A stretch of 64,000 nt of DNA from contig NZ_CP186274.1 of assembly GCF_049331405.1 (NCBI RefSeq), positions 620,001-684,000 of the forward strand, given 5' to 3'. Positions 41,798 through 49,936 of this stretch are shown here, piece after piece. A program made the translations under genes and the position numbers. The notes beneath the pieces were generated by a model, which searched no databases, was not told where the DNA came from, and worked only from the letters and a program-made list of their open reading frames with translations. Position 1 is the stretch's first letter, and every line of letters starts with the position of its first letter. Source of the stretch: PoT sp049331405 (lineage in GTDB: Bacteria > Planctomycetota > Planctomycetia > Isosphaerales > Isosphaeraceae).

Positions 41798-42163
41798 ATG
41801 ACGGACGCGACATTGCTCTTACGCCAGATCCACCCGTCTTTCGTTAAACTGGGTCGAGCGACCTCAGCTGCTTTCCGCCCGACGCCTAAAGACGAGCATA
41901 AGCTGTCTGTTTATCATGGCGATATGATCACTCCTCTCGAATCGTTTCACCATTACTGCGAGAGGAAATTGGAGTCCGCGGGAGTCATGGCCGTCTCCGT
42001 CGCGGATTGCACGAGCCAGGGGCTACCGTCTCGTCACAGCCCGCAGGAATTTCCCGAGCACGCGGAAATCGATTTCACCGGAATTAACGGCAGTCAATGC
42101 GAAAAGAAGGGTAAGAAACTGAGGGAAGCCGCTGATCAGCGAGGATGGCTGCACCAAGCATGA
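41798..42163 (+). CDS. Conserved hypothetical protein, second of a two-gene module
   Basis: 121 residues from MTDATLLLRQIHPSFVKLGR. Features are TSAAFRPTPKDEHKLSVYHG, GVMAVSVADCTSQGLPSRHS, FPEHAEIDFTGI and the end KKLREAADQRGWLHQA. This pattern (QIHPSxxxxGRxTSxAFRPTPKDxxxLSVYxGD...FPEHAxIDF) belongs to a common uncharacterised bacterial family that I recognise but cannot name. It is translationally linked to the 372-residue gene, so the two products probably work together. Confidence 0.7.
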   Translation: MTDATLLLRQIHPSFVKLGRATSAAFRPTPKDEHKLSVYHGDMITPLESFHHYCERKLESAGVMAVSVADCTSQGLPSRHSPQEFPEHAEIDFTGINGSQCEKKGKKLREAADQRGWLHQA

Positions 42164-42269
42164 CTCCTGACCTACCTCGATTGCCTGAGGTCCAGCCTCT
42201 TGAGGTTCCCATTCGCCTCCTGGCCGGCCGTAACTAACTCAGGGTCGCGGAGCCGTTAGAAAATCGAAG

Positions 42270-42352
42270 CAGGCGCAGGGCCGGGGCGATCCCCCGATCC
42301 ACTCGCGCAGGCCCGGCCCCTCGACGACCATCGACGTCGAGGGGCCGCCTCG
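42270..42352. repeat. Composite palindromic element, copy 1
   Basis: The 28-base block at 42270-42297 recurs exactly at 44020-44047. It is followed by a hairpin block in which GGCCCCTCGACG (42315-42326) pairs with CGTCGAGGGGCC (42335-42346). A partial match, GCAGGGCCGGGGC, lies near 39626. Confidence 0.8.
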
Positions 42353-42494
42353 TCGGATGACGAAGCTGGCGCATTAGGCCCACGCCGGCCACTTGCGGCC
42401 CGGCTCGCCTCGCGTAGAATCGGGATCGAGCTCCATGACGCCAGTGGCGCGTCAAGTGACGGCAGGAGCCGCCCACACCCTGAACCGTCACGCC

Positions 42495-42530
42495 GGGCCC
42501 CGCGGCAGGAGAGGACCTGTCGCGGGGCCC
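42495..42530. terminator. GC-rich hairpin upstream of a small gene
   Basis: GGGCCCCGCG (42495-42504) pairs with CGCGGGGCCC (42521-42530). The stem continues inward through CAGG/CCTG to about 15 pairs with a 6-base loop. TTGT follows, which is weak as a T tract. It could terminate transcription from the two-gene module or be another repeat. Confidence 0.45.
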
Positions 42531-42597
42531 TTGTCATCCCCGGCGGGATGGCGTAGGCACGCGAACTCGAGCCGCCCGAGTCGGGCACGAGGGGCCG

Positions 42598-42954
42598 ATG
42601 AACGACGGGGATTCGACGAGCCCGAGGCGACGCAACACCTTCGCGCAGGCGCTCGAGTTCGTCGTCGATGCCCAGGTCTCCCTGGGCCGTCACCGGGGCT
42701 TGGACGAGGGCACGATCCGCCGGGACATCAACCGGGCCTTCGACGTCGCCCTCGGGGATGACGACTCCCGCGGGCCCATCGACACCGCGGGCGAGGGGCC
42801 GACCGGCATGATGAGCCTGGCCGGCATGTTCCGCCTCGTCTTCGACGAATGGGGGCTGGATCGCGAGGATCAGTTCATGCAGGAGAGCTGGTACGCGATC
42901 GCCAACCGCGCCATGGAAGAGGCATTGGCGATGACTCGGGCTCGGGACCTATGA
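42598..42954 (+). CDS. Hypothetical protein
   Basis: 118 residues from MNDGDSTSPRRRNTFAQALE; a weak GAGGGG precedes the start. Helical text (FVVDAQVSLGRHRGLDEGTI; RRDINRAFDVALGDDDSRGP) ends with WYAIANRAMEEALAMTRARD. No domain was recognised. It lies between two copies of the composite palindromic repeat, which suggests a mobile or recombined context. Confidence 0.52.
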   Translation: MNDGDSTSPRRRNTFAQALEFVVDAQVSLGRHRGLDEGTIRRDINRAFDVALGDDDSRGPIDTAGEGPTGMMSLAGMFRLVFDEWGLDREDQFMQESWYAIANRAMEEALAMTRARDL

Positions 42955-43520
42955 ATCGCCCACTGCATTCGACCGGGGTCATCGACATGGCGATGACTTT
43001 TGCGAGTGGAATGCGGTGGCCCAGGGTAGCGCGCCGGGGAGGCTTGCGAGCCGACTCGGCGCCATTCCGGAAGCGGCTACTTCGAGAGCCATCCCTCGGC
43101 GATTTCCTGGGAAGCCATAACTGACTGAAATATTTTTAATAATTGGATATATTTTCTTTTTCGTCTATAAATAATGATGCAGGCCGAACATTCCGGCATG
43201 CCTCAGCCTGACGTCAGTCGGGGGAGTCGCGTCCCGGCCCGGGTCCTCCCCCGGGGCCGGGATGCTCACGCCTCAGCTCCAGCCTCCTCAAGAATCGCCG
43301 TCCTGCTGCCTCCTGTGAAGGCCGATTCGTGATAGGATGCGTCGGCCTAAGTCGTCGCGTTCGACCCGTTCCGGCCGGGTGGCTCGCGCTCGCCTGCCCC
43401 TTGAATGATGTTGCAAATCCGCAGCGTCGGGGCCAAATCACATGTCGACATTGATGCAAATGAGACCCAAGAATGGCCCTTATTTAATGAGGTTCCTCGG
43501 CCGGAGTCCGAGGTGTCCGG
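42955..43520. other. Non-coding stretch, AT-rich then GC-rich
   Basis: An AT-rich tract at about 43130-43175 lies between GC-rich segments. No open frame with support was found. Confidence 0.45.
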
Positions 43521-43655
43521 AAGGCCACCCGAGGGGGCCTGATACGTGAGGAAGCCCCCGTTGGGGGCGATGACTTGAGCCGCCCCGTCGGAGCCCGTAC
43601 ATGCGATGGCCCCTCGGGGGGCGTTAGGCCAGGAAGGCCCCGTCGGGGCCTACGG
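43521..43655. repeat. Tandem array of five short GC hairpins, about 28-30 bp period
   Basis: Units start near 43521, 43551, 43579, 43606 and 43633. Each centres on a short GC palindrome such as GCCCCCGTTGGGGGC (43553-43567) or GGCCCCGTCGGGGCC (43636-43650), with an AGGAAG-like left flank in the best copies. The first, third and fourth units are imperfect palindromes. The array ends 6 bases before an IS200-type transposase remnant. Confidence 0.7.
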
Positions 43656-43660
43656 GGTTA

Positions 43661-43789
43661 CTACAGGTTCAACTCGCCCTGGCGACGACCCGGCTCGTCC
43701 TGCTCGCGGATGTACTGCCGCACCCGGGCTTCATCAAGGCCCACCGTGCTCACGCAATAACCCGTCGCCCAGAAATACAGGCCCGTCAT
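43661..43789 (-). pseudogene. IS200/IS605-family TnpA transposase, C-terminal remnant
   Basis: 42 codons to a TAG stop, reading MTGLYFWATGYCVSTVGLDE and then ARVRQYIREQ. This matches the conserved C-terminal end of Y1 transposases of IS200 (HFWARGYCVSTVGLDE, then IRKYIREQ). The N-terminal part with the HUH metal site is missing, and the sequence upstream does not continue the protein. It is a dead fragment showing past insertion of an IS200-like element. The left flank is a hairpin array. Confidence 0.85.
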
Positions 43790-43858
43790 CCGGCGCTCCT
43801 GATCCGGTCGGATCGCTCCTCTCGGGTCCGAACGCGATCACCGCCTCGTTGGCGCTGA

Positions 43859-43987
43859 CGGGCATCATGCCTGAGCTACATGCACGGCCAGGGCCTGCTC
43901 GTCCGGGATGAGATGGGCTGGTACTACCTGGCGCCCGGGATCGAGCCCCTCGCCGGCCCGACGTCGCTCCTCGCCGACCGGAATTGA
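43859..43987 (+). pseudogene. Gene fragment, C-terminal piece of an unknown protein
   Basis: A short frame without a start reads YMHGQGLLVRDEMGWYYLAP and then GIEPLAGPTSLLADRN before a stop. Its composition is protein-like and different from the surrounding hairpin DNA. It is most likely the 3' remnant of a gene broken by the insertion that left the transposase fragment. Confidence 0.4.
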
Positions 43988-44019
43988 CCCTGGCCCGACC
44001 TGACGTCACGATGTAAGGA

Positions 44020-44136
44020 CAGGCGCAGGGCCGGGGCGATCCCCCGACTCACTCCCGCGTGTGGCGGTCCTGCTCCTCGGAGCCCCAGACGCCAACGGCC
44101 CCTCGACGACCATCGCGTCGTCGAGGGTCCGCCTCG
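44020..44136. repeat. Composite palindromic element, copy 2
   Basis: It begins with the same 28-base block as the element at 42270 and ends with the same hairpin block. CCTCGACGAC (44101-44110) pairs with GTCGTCGAGG (44117-44126). The loop and middle differ, and some stem changes are compensated. Confidence 0.8.
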
Positions 44137-44178
44137 TTCGAGAGGTCAGCATGGACACGCGACGTCGAGGGATGAGGG

Positions 44179-44616
44179 ATGGCCGATAGGGTCTTGGCGG
44201 GGATCGTCCTCATCAGCGGCGACAAGGTGCTCCTCGTCCTGAGCCGCAAGGATGCGAGAGCGGGGCGGTGGCGGTGGTCCATCCCCAAGGGGAGATACAA
44301 ATCGGGCTCCGACGTCGGCCTATTCGATGCCGCCGCGAGGGAGCTGAAGGAGGAGGCCGGCATCGACCTCGCGGGGGTCGGCGTCGGCATGTCGGATTGC
44401 GTCGGGCGCGGCGTGCTGACCTACTCGCGTAAAGGCCGGTCGGTCGAGTTGCACCACTTCGTGCTCGCGAGCCCGCTCATCGTGCTTGATTCAAGAGTGA
44501 CGGCCGGAGAGGCGATGGCCGGGGTCGGCCTCTTCGACCATGGCCTCGCCCGGACTATGATCGCGGAAGAGCAGCATGTTCTTATTGATATGTATCTGCC
44601 AGGTTCGTTCTTTTGA
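44179..44616 (+). CDS. Nudix hydrolase
   Basis: 145 residues from MADRVLAGIVLISGDKVLLV. The beta-strand start and WRWSIPKGRYKSG lead into DAAARELKEEAGIDL, the core RE-x2-EE-x-G of the Nudix box that binds Mg2+. The first half of the box is unusual: the Gly-x5-Glu part reads KGRYKSGSDVGLFD, without the expected Glu. Family members hydrolyse nucleoside diphosphates linked to other groups (oxidised dNTPs, ADP-sugars, caps); the substrate cannot be inferred. It stands directly after copy 2 of the composite repeat and is not in an operon. Confidence 0.85.
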   Translation: MADRVLAGIVLISGDKVLLVLSRKDARAGRWRWSIPKGRYKSGSDVGLFDAAARELKEEAGIDLAGVGVGMSDCVGRGVLTYSRKGRSVELHHFVLASPLIVLDSRVTAGEAMAGVGLFDHGLARTMIAEEQHVLIDMYLPGSFF

Positions 44617-44730
44617 AAATGTCTGCACGATCGAGAGGCTGAGGCGAGGCTCGGCGTTGAGGTAAGCCGCGTCTTGGTCAGTTCTAGGCTTCTGGACCTG
44701 GCATTCGGCGCGTCACGGACGAAACAGGAG

Positions 44731-45666
44731 CTATTTCAACGGCGAGCCGGAAGCGGCGTAACTGAGCCAGTAGATCGGATAGGACATGATCGCCTGCTGG
44801 CCGTAGCCGTCGATCGCCATGAACTGGTAGCTGTTGATCCCTCGTACGAGCGAGACGTTGACGGAGAAGTTGCCGTGTGCGTCGGCAGGGAGGACGGCAC
44901 CGGTGAAGGTGTAAGTGCCCTCCGTGCCGTCCATGAAGACCATCGCCCCGGGCGTGGTGTGGCCCAGGATCGTCACGTCCTTGAACCGGGTCTTGCCGCC
45001 CGAATTCTTGGGGGTCGAGCCCCTGGCGGCGTCCTGGGGGGCGAGCGCGAAGGTGATCGTCAGGGGGATCTTCGGAGTCGGCAGCGGGAGGTTGCGCAGC
45101 AGGAGTTGCGCATCGCCGATGCCGACCTGGCCGTTGTGGTTGGCGTCGGCCGCGGGGTTGTAATTCGCGTCCTTGGTCGTGCTGTTGTAGGCCTTCGCGA
45201 AGGCCACCTCATCGGCGAGCGTGACCTGGCCGTCGCCGTTCACGTCGCCGGGGAGCGTGGCACCGACCTGGAACGAGCCGGTCGAATCGTCTTGCCCCGT
45301 GACTCCCGTCGTGACGGTGCCGGGGTTCCCGGCCCTGATGAAGACGGCCGCCGCCTCGTGACGGCCTGGCACGAACGGGGCGCCTCGGCGGATGGAGAGC
45401 GCCCTGCCGTTGGTCCCCGTCGCCCCAGTCACCGCCGGCTTCAGGCTGCTTTCCTCGCCGGGCGACACGAGCTCCGAGAGGATCGCCGAGCGTCGGCCGC
45501 TGAGATTACGCTCGCTCAGGGGGACCGAGACGTGCGCGATCGCCCGGGGGCTTTGCACCACGCCGGTCGCCACGGCCAGGGTATTGGCCGGCACAGCCGC
45601 GCTCGGCACGATTCGGACCTCGAAGACGTCGAAGGTCGGTTTGTATCGCATCTTCAACGAGGACAC
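44731..45666 (-). CDS. Secreted/surface protein with a dockerin type I domain
   Basis: 311 residues, GTG start preceded by AGGAG at 8-base spacing. The N-terminal segment FDVFEVRIVPSAAVPANTLA resembles the short Planctomycetes export/sorting leader rather than a classic signal peptide. Residues about 140-190 form a dockerin: two EF-hand loops DVNGDGQVTLADE and DANHNGQVGIGDA that would bind Ca2+. The C-terminal 110 residues (TFALAPQDAARGS; MDGTEGTYTFTGAVLPADAH) look like a beta-sandwich Ig or cadherin type module. In planctomycetes such proteins occur outside cellulosomes and probably act in surface adhesion. Confidence 0.8.
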   Translation of the reverse strand: MSSLKMRYKPTFDVFEVRIVPSAAVPANTLAVATGVVQSPRAIAHVSVPLSERNLSGRRSAILSELVSPGEESSLKPAVTGATGTNGRALSIRRGAPFVPGRHEAAAVFIRAGNPGTVTTGVTGQDDSTGSFQVGATLPGDVNGDGQVTLADEVAFAKAYNSTTKDANYNPAADANHNGQVGIGDAQLLLRNLPLPTPKIPLTITFALAPQDAARGSTPKNSGGKTRFKDVTILGHTTPGAMVFMDGTEGTYTFTGAVLPADAHGNFSVNVSLVRGINSYQFMAIDGYGQQAIMSYPIYWLSYAASGSPLK

Positions 45667-45748
45667 GTGAGGATCTCCTGAAGTCGGGTGCCTCGGCCTT
45701 CGCCGGGCCTGGGCCGTGTCGAGCCAGCGTCATCGCCGATGGGCACGC

Positions 45749-47602
45749 TCAAGGCACGGGAGGAAGCGAAACCTGGATCGGGTTCGGCGGCGGCCCGGGC
45801 ACCCCGGCGGGGATGGCGGGGTTCGCCATGCCAGGCGGCAGGGGTAACGGTGGATAGGCGATGGGCGCCGGGGGCAGCGGGTCGGTGGCGGGACGCTCCA
45901 GAGGCGGGGGAGAGCCGAGCGACACGAAGAGCTGCAACTGGGCGCGATTATAGTCGAGGATCGCGGCAAGGTGGTCCTGCCGAGCCTGCGAGAGCAACTC
46001 GAGGCTATTCGTCAGCTCGATCGGCCGCCCCACCGTGTTCTTGAGCCGGTCCAGGTCTTCCTTGAAGCCCTGGGTCGCCGTGTCGAGCTGGCGGGCCGTC
46101 GCCACGACCCGACCTTGAGCCGCCCCGGCCCTCGCGAGCGAGGCCGCGACCTCGCGACGGATCGTGGTGATCGTCCGCGAACGATCCCCCATCGCCTGGC
46201 CGACCTGCGCTCGCTGCCGGCGCTGGATCGCGAGATTGCCGAGGCCCAGGTTCTGCAAGGTCCAATAGGCCATGACGTCGATGTCGGTACGTCCGCCGAC
46301 GTTGCCCACCAACGGCGGCGCGATGTTGCTGCCGCCGCCGAAGGCACCGCCGCTGACGCCGAGCCATAGCGTCGGCAGCCAGGGGCGGGCGAGCTCCTTC
46401 TTGAGCCGGGCCTCGGCCGTCTCGATCGCGGCGGTCCGGGCACCGATCTCGGGGCGACGAACCATCGCGGTCTGGATCAGGCCTTCCACCGGGCTTCGCG
46501 GGTCGATCAGCTCGATGGGGGCGATCCCGGGCACCTGTGGATGGACCCGCACGACCGGGTCGAGGTGCAGCCTTCGCGAGAGCCGGGCCGACGCGACGGC
46601 CGCGTCTTCCTCGGCCCGTTCGACCTGCCTCCTCACGAGCTGGTGCAAGGTCGCCGCACGATTGGCGTCGGAGCGGAACCCTTGCCCCGTGATGGCGTAC
46701 GACTGGGTCAGCTTGGCCGCCTTGAGGATGTCCGCTTCGGTCTCTCGCCTGAGCATCAGCGAGGTCTCGGCCGCGGCCAGCTCGTAATAGGCCGTGGCGG
46801 CGTCGAGCAGGACGGAGTTCGCCGTCGCGATGGCCTCGAACTCGCTGCGCTTCACGTTCTGCTTGGCCGCGAGCGGCTCGAACAGGGCATCGGTGAGGGG
46901 CGTCGAGATGTTCAGGCCAGGAACCGCCACGGTCGTCTGGCCGACGGCGAAAGCACCGCCGCCCATATAGATCGACTGGTTCGAGACGCTGTAGATCTGA
47001 CCCGTCGACCGCTGATAGACGCCGGTGTGGCCGTGGTATGTCACCCCCGCGTTCACGTTGGGGACGAGGAGCACACGGGCAGATTGCTGGAGCCCCAACG
47101 CCTCGACGATCCGCTGGCGGGCCTCGGCGATTTGCGGGTTCTCGACCTCGGCCAGTCGGAGCGCCGTGGTGAGGTCGATCGGATAGTCGGAGGCCGCGGG
47201 GGGCACGACGGGCGCGTTCGACGTCTCGAGCAACTCCACGGGCTTGGAGGCGTTCGGCTCGACGGCGATCTCACCGGGCTTCGAGCCGGGAGTTGCCGAT
47301 GGATCGGGGCCCGGCTGGAGGTTGGTACGGGTCCGCTCGACGCCGGGATCCCTGGCGGTCTCGGTGCCGGGCGTCGTCGGGGCCGTGACCATTCGGGGAA
47401 GCTCGGGGGGCGCCGTCACGCTCGTCGTTGAGGCGTTCGCCTGGATCTGGTCGGTCGGCGGGATGACGCCGGCGTACTGATGGGCCGAGTGCTGGGTCGC
47501 GCATCCCGCCAGGTCTGTCGCGAGCAGGGCCATGATCGCCCAGCTCCGCCAGCGCCGCGGCGGGCAGCCGCTTCGAATTCGAGGGAGCCTCGGGGATGTC
47601 AT
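45749..47602 (-). CDS. TolC/OprM-like outer-membrane factor
   Basis: 617 residues from MTSPRLPRIRSGCPPRRWRS; GGAGG lies 7 bases upstream. A lipoprotein-type signal ends at TDLAGC (Cys about 34). After a Pro/Thr-rich linker of about 110 residues come two OEP repeats: DLTTALRLAEVENPQIAEAR and LIQTAMVRRPEIGARTAAIE. Long coiled-coil helices follow each, and the beta-barrel text is VLLVPNVNAGVTYHGHTGVY and LPTLWLGVSGGAFGGGSNI. A Pro-rich tail ends the protein. TolC-like trimers form the outer-membrane duct for efflux or type I secretion. No inner-membrane pump genes lie adjacent. A second, broken copy is upstream on the same strand. Confidence 0.88.
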   Translation of the reverse strand: MTSPRLPRIRSGCPPRRWRSWAIMALLATDLAGCATQHSAHQYAGVIPPTDQIQANASTTSVTAPPELPRMVTAPTTPGTETARDPGVERTRTNLQPGPDPSATPGSKPGEIAVEPNASKPVELLETSNAPVVPPAASDYPIDLTTALRLAEVENPQIAEARQRIVEALGLQQSARVLLVPNVNAGVTYHGHTGVYQRSTGQIYSVSNQSIYMGGGAFAVGQTTVAVPGLNISTPLTDALFEPLAAKQNVKRSEFEAIATANSVLLDAATAYYELAAAETSLMLRRETEADILKAAKLTQSYAITGQGFRSDANRAATLHQLVRRQVERAEEDAAVASARLSRRLHLDPVVRVHPQVPGIAPIELIDPRSPVEGLIQTAMVRRPEIGARTAAIETAEARLKKELARPWLPTLWLGVSGGAFGGGSNIAPPLVGNVGGRTDIDVMAYWTLQNLGLGNLAIQRRQRAQVGQAMGDRSRTITTIRREVAASLARAGAAQGRVVATARQLDTATQGFKEDLDRLKNTVGRPIELTNSLELLSQARQDHLAAILDYNRAQLQLFVSLGSPPPLERPATDPLPPAPIAYPPLPLPPGMANPAIPAGVPGPPPNPIQVSLPPVP

Positions 47603-47629
47603 CCTGATTCCTCCGTGCCGTTCCATGGC

Positions 47630-49400
47630 TTATCGCACCGCCCGACGCGGGTTCGACGCCGCGATCGGCCTGCTGCTCAACGCCGGCGCGGCGGCAGCCG
47701 GGGCTGCGGGGCGGACATTGGGAGCGGCGGGGCCGTTGCTGGTGGCGCGCTGACCCGGCGCCGTCACGCCGGCCGTCGGCACGGGGCGGGCGAGCATGGC
47801 CGCGGGGGGCTGCCCCAGCGCGACGTAGAGGGCGAACTGGGCCTCGTTGTAGTCGACGATCGCATCGAGATATTCCTGCCTGGCCCTCGCGAGGAGCCGC
47901 ATGCTGTCGAGCAACTCGATCGGCAGGCCGACCGTGTTCTCGAGGCGGGCGACGTCCTCATTGAAGCCGTCGGTCCCGGTCCGCACGGCCCGCTCGGTGG
48001 TGCCGATCTGGGCGTAGCGTGCATGAGTCCTGGCGTAGGCTTCGGCCACCTCGACGCGCACGCGGTCGAGCACGGCGATCTCCTGGAACTGGGCGACGCC
48101 CAGCCGGCTCCTCGCCACCCGGATCAGCGCGGCGTTGCCCACGCCCAGATTCTGGAGGGTCCAGTAGGCGTAGACGTCAATGTCGGACCGGCCGCTGAAG
48201 TTGCCGAAGATCGGACGGACGAGGTTGCTGCCGCCGCCGAATCCGCCCGCGCTCAGGCCGAGGAGGACCGTCGGGGAGAACGGCAGGACCTTGCACTCTC
48301 GAGTGCCAGCATCGCCTCCTTGATGGCGGCCCGGCGCTCGGCGAGCTCGGGGCGTTGCATCAGGGCGATGGCGATCAGCTCATAGACGGGCATCGGGTCG
48401 GGGACGATCGGCCGGGGGACGACCCAGGCGTCGGTCGGATGGAGCCGGATTGACGGGTCGAGGTTGAGCACCTCGCATAGCCGGGCCGAGGCCGTCAGCA
48501 CGAGCCCTTCGGTCGCCTGGAAGTCGGCCTCGCGCTTGGCGAGTTCGGTCGCCGCGCGGTCGGCGTCGGACTTGCGCCCTGGCCTGTCTCGGCGTAGGCG
48601 GCCGTCAGCTTGGCGACGAGGCGGGCGTCGTCGCGGACCTGCATGGCAATGGCCCGCGAGCCTTCCGCCCGGAGCAGTCCGCAATAGGCGAGCGTCGTCT
48701 GGAGGAAGGCTTGGTTGCGGATGGCCACGGTTGCGAACTGGCGCTGGGCCTCGACCTGTCGGGAGACGAGGTAAGCGTAGACGCCCGTCGCCACGTTGCC
48801 GGTGAGGATGAGCCCGGGGATGTTGACCGAGCCGCCGCCGATGCCGAACGCACCTCCGCCGACGTAGACCGAGCTGCGATTCACCGAGAGGATGTTGCCG
48901 CTCGACTGCTGCAGATTGCCGGTGTGCGTGTCGAATGTGACGCCGAGGTTGATGGACGGCAGGATCATCGCCGCCGCCTGCTGCTTCAACGCCGTCGCCT
49001 CGGCCACCCGCTGCTGGGCGATCAATAGCTCCGGATTCTGGACCCCGGCCAGGTGCAGCGCGACGTTCAGGTCGAGCGGCTGCACCGTGGGATCCAGGAT
49101 CGAGGGCGAGACCGGCAGCAGAGGGACCGTGGCGGCGTTCGTCGCGCCGGATCCGGGATCGGCCGGAAGGGCCATCGCGTCCGGGGTCGCATAGACGTCA
49201 GGCCGCGTCGGGGCTCCGGGAGGGGCGGGCAATCTCGCCGACGAGGCAGGGCGATCGGGTGGATTGAGACCCGGCGCAGAGACCGGATCCTGGCCCCCGC
49301 TTGCCTCGCTCGGCATGGGGCACGCTGCGAAGGCAATCATCAGGGCCGGGGCCGAGAGCCACCAGCAATTCTGTCTAACAAGGATGCCGATGGTCCCCAT
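47630..49400 (-). pseudogene. Second TolC-like outer-membrane factor, two frameshifts
   Basis: Starts at MGTIGILVRQNCWWLSAPAL with GGAGG 5 bases upstream. The first frame runs through LDLNVALHLAGVQNPELLIA and the hairpin region to AYAETGQG near 48575. There one base is missing and the protein continues as KSDADRAATELAKREADFQA. At about 48290 (MLALESA) a second single-base loss moves it to VLPFSPTVLLGLSAGGFGGG and NLGVGNAALIRVARSRLGVA until the stop at 47630. The order of pieces matches the intact neighbour exactly. Both losses sit in GC or A/G runs, so assembly error is possible; otherwise the copy is dead. Confidence 0.82.
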
Positions 49401-49936
49401 CGCGTCCTCCGGTTCCAAGCCGTTCGGCGACTAAGATGTTCATGTTCATGAGCACAGCCATCCTGGCCGCGCGGAAAGTTCCAAACGTCTCTTCGTCGAG
49501 GCGTATACTCGGTCGCCCGGCCGAGAGTCGTCCAACGATGGGCCTGACGCCGACTCTCCCCCGTTAATGCGATCTACGCTCCGCATCTTTGCGATCGAGG
49601 ACGCCGTGCATGATCGTGGCGATCACCAGAGCTGCCTAGGACTCCTGATTGGCCTATCCTTGACAACCGCCAAAATTCTCAGGCCCACGAAGGCAAGCCA
49701 GGCTGGCTTCTTCACGAGATATCGACTTCCCTCGATTTCCTTCTGGATTCAAAATGGGGGCCAACAGTAAAAGTGGCAATATGCATAGGATAAAGGTAAA
49801 ATCTGATTTACCTGCTCTTCATAAAGGAGCTTACATTGCCCGAACTCGCTTGATCGCCAAAGCTCCTGGCCTATAGGCCCAGCCGCGTAGGACGTTGAGC
49901 CAATAGGCCAGGAGCCACTGATGAGAAGGATTTGGG
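49401..49936. other. Non-coding gap
   Basis: About 540 bases between two minus-strand genes, with a more AT-rich middle (about 49740-49830). No gene was seen. It probably holds the promoter of the outer-membrane factor pair. Confidence 0.45.

Noticed and set aside
43521..43655. CRISPR array
   Set aside because: Units of 28-30 bases look CRISPR-like in spacing, but they are contiguous imperfect palindromes with no unique spacers, and no cas gene is present.
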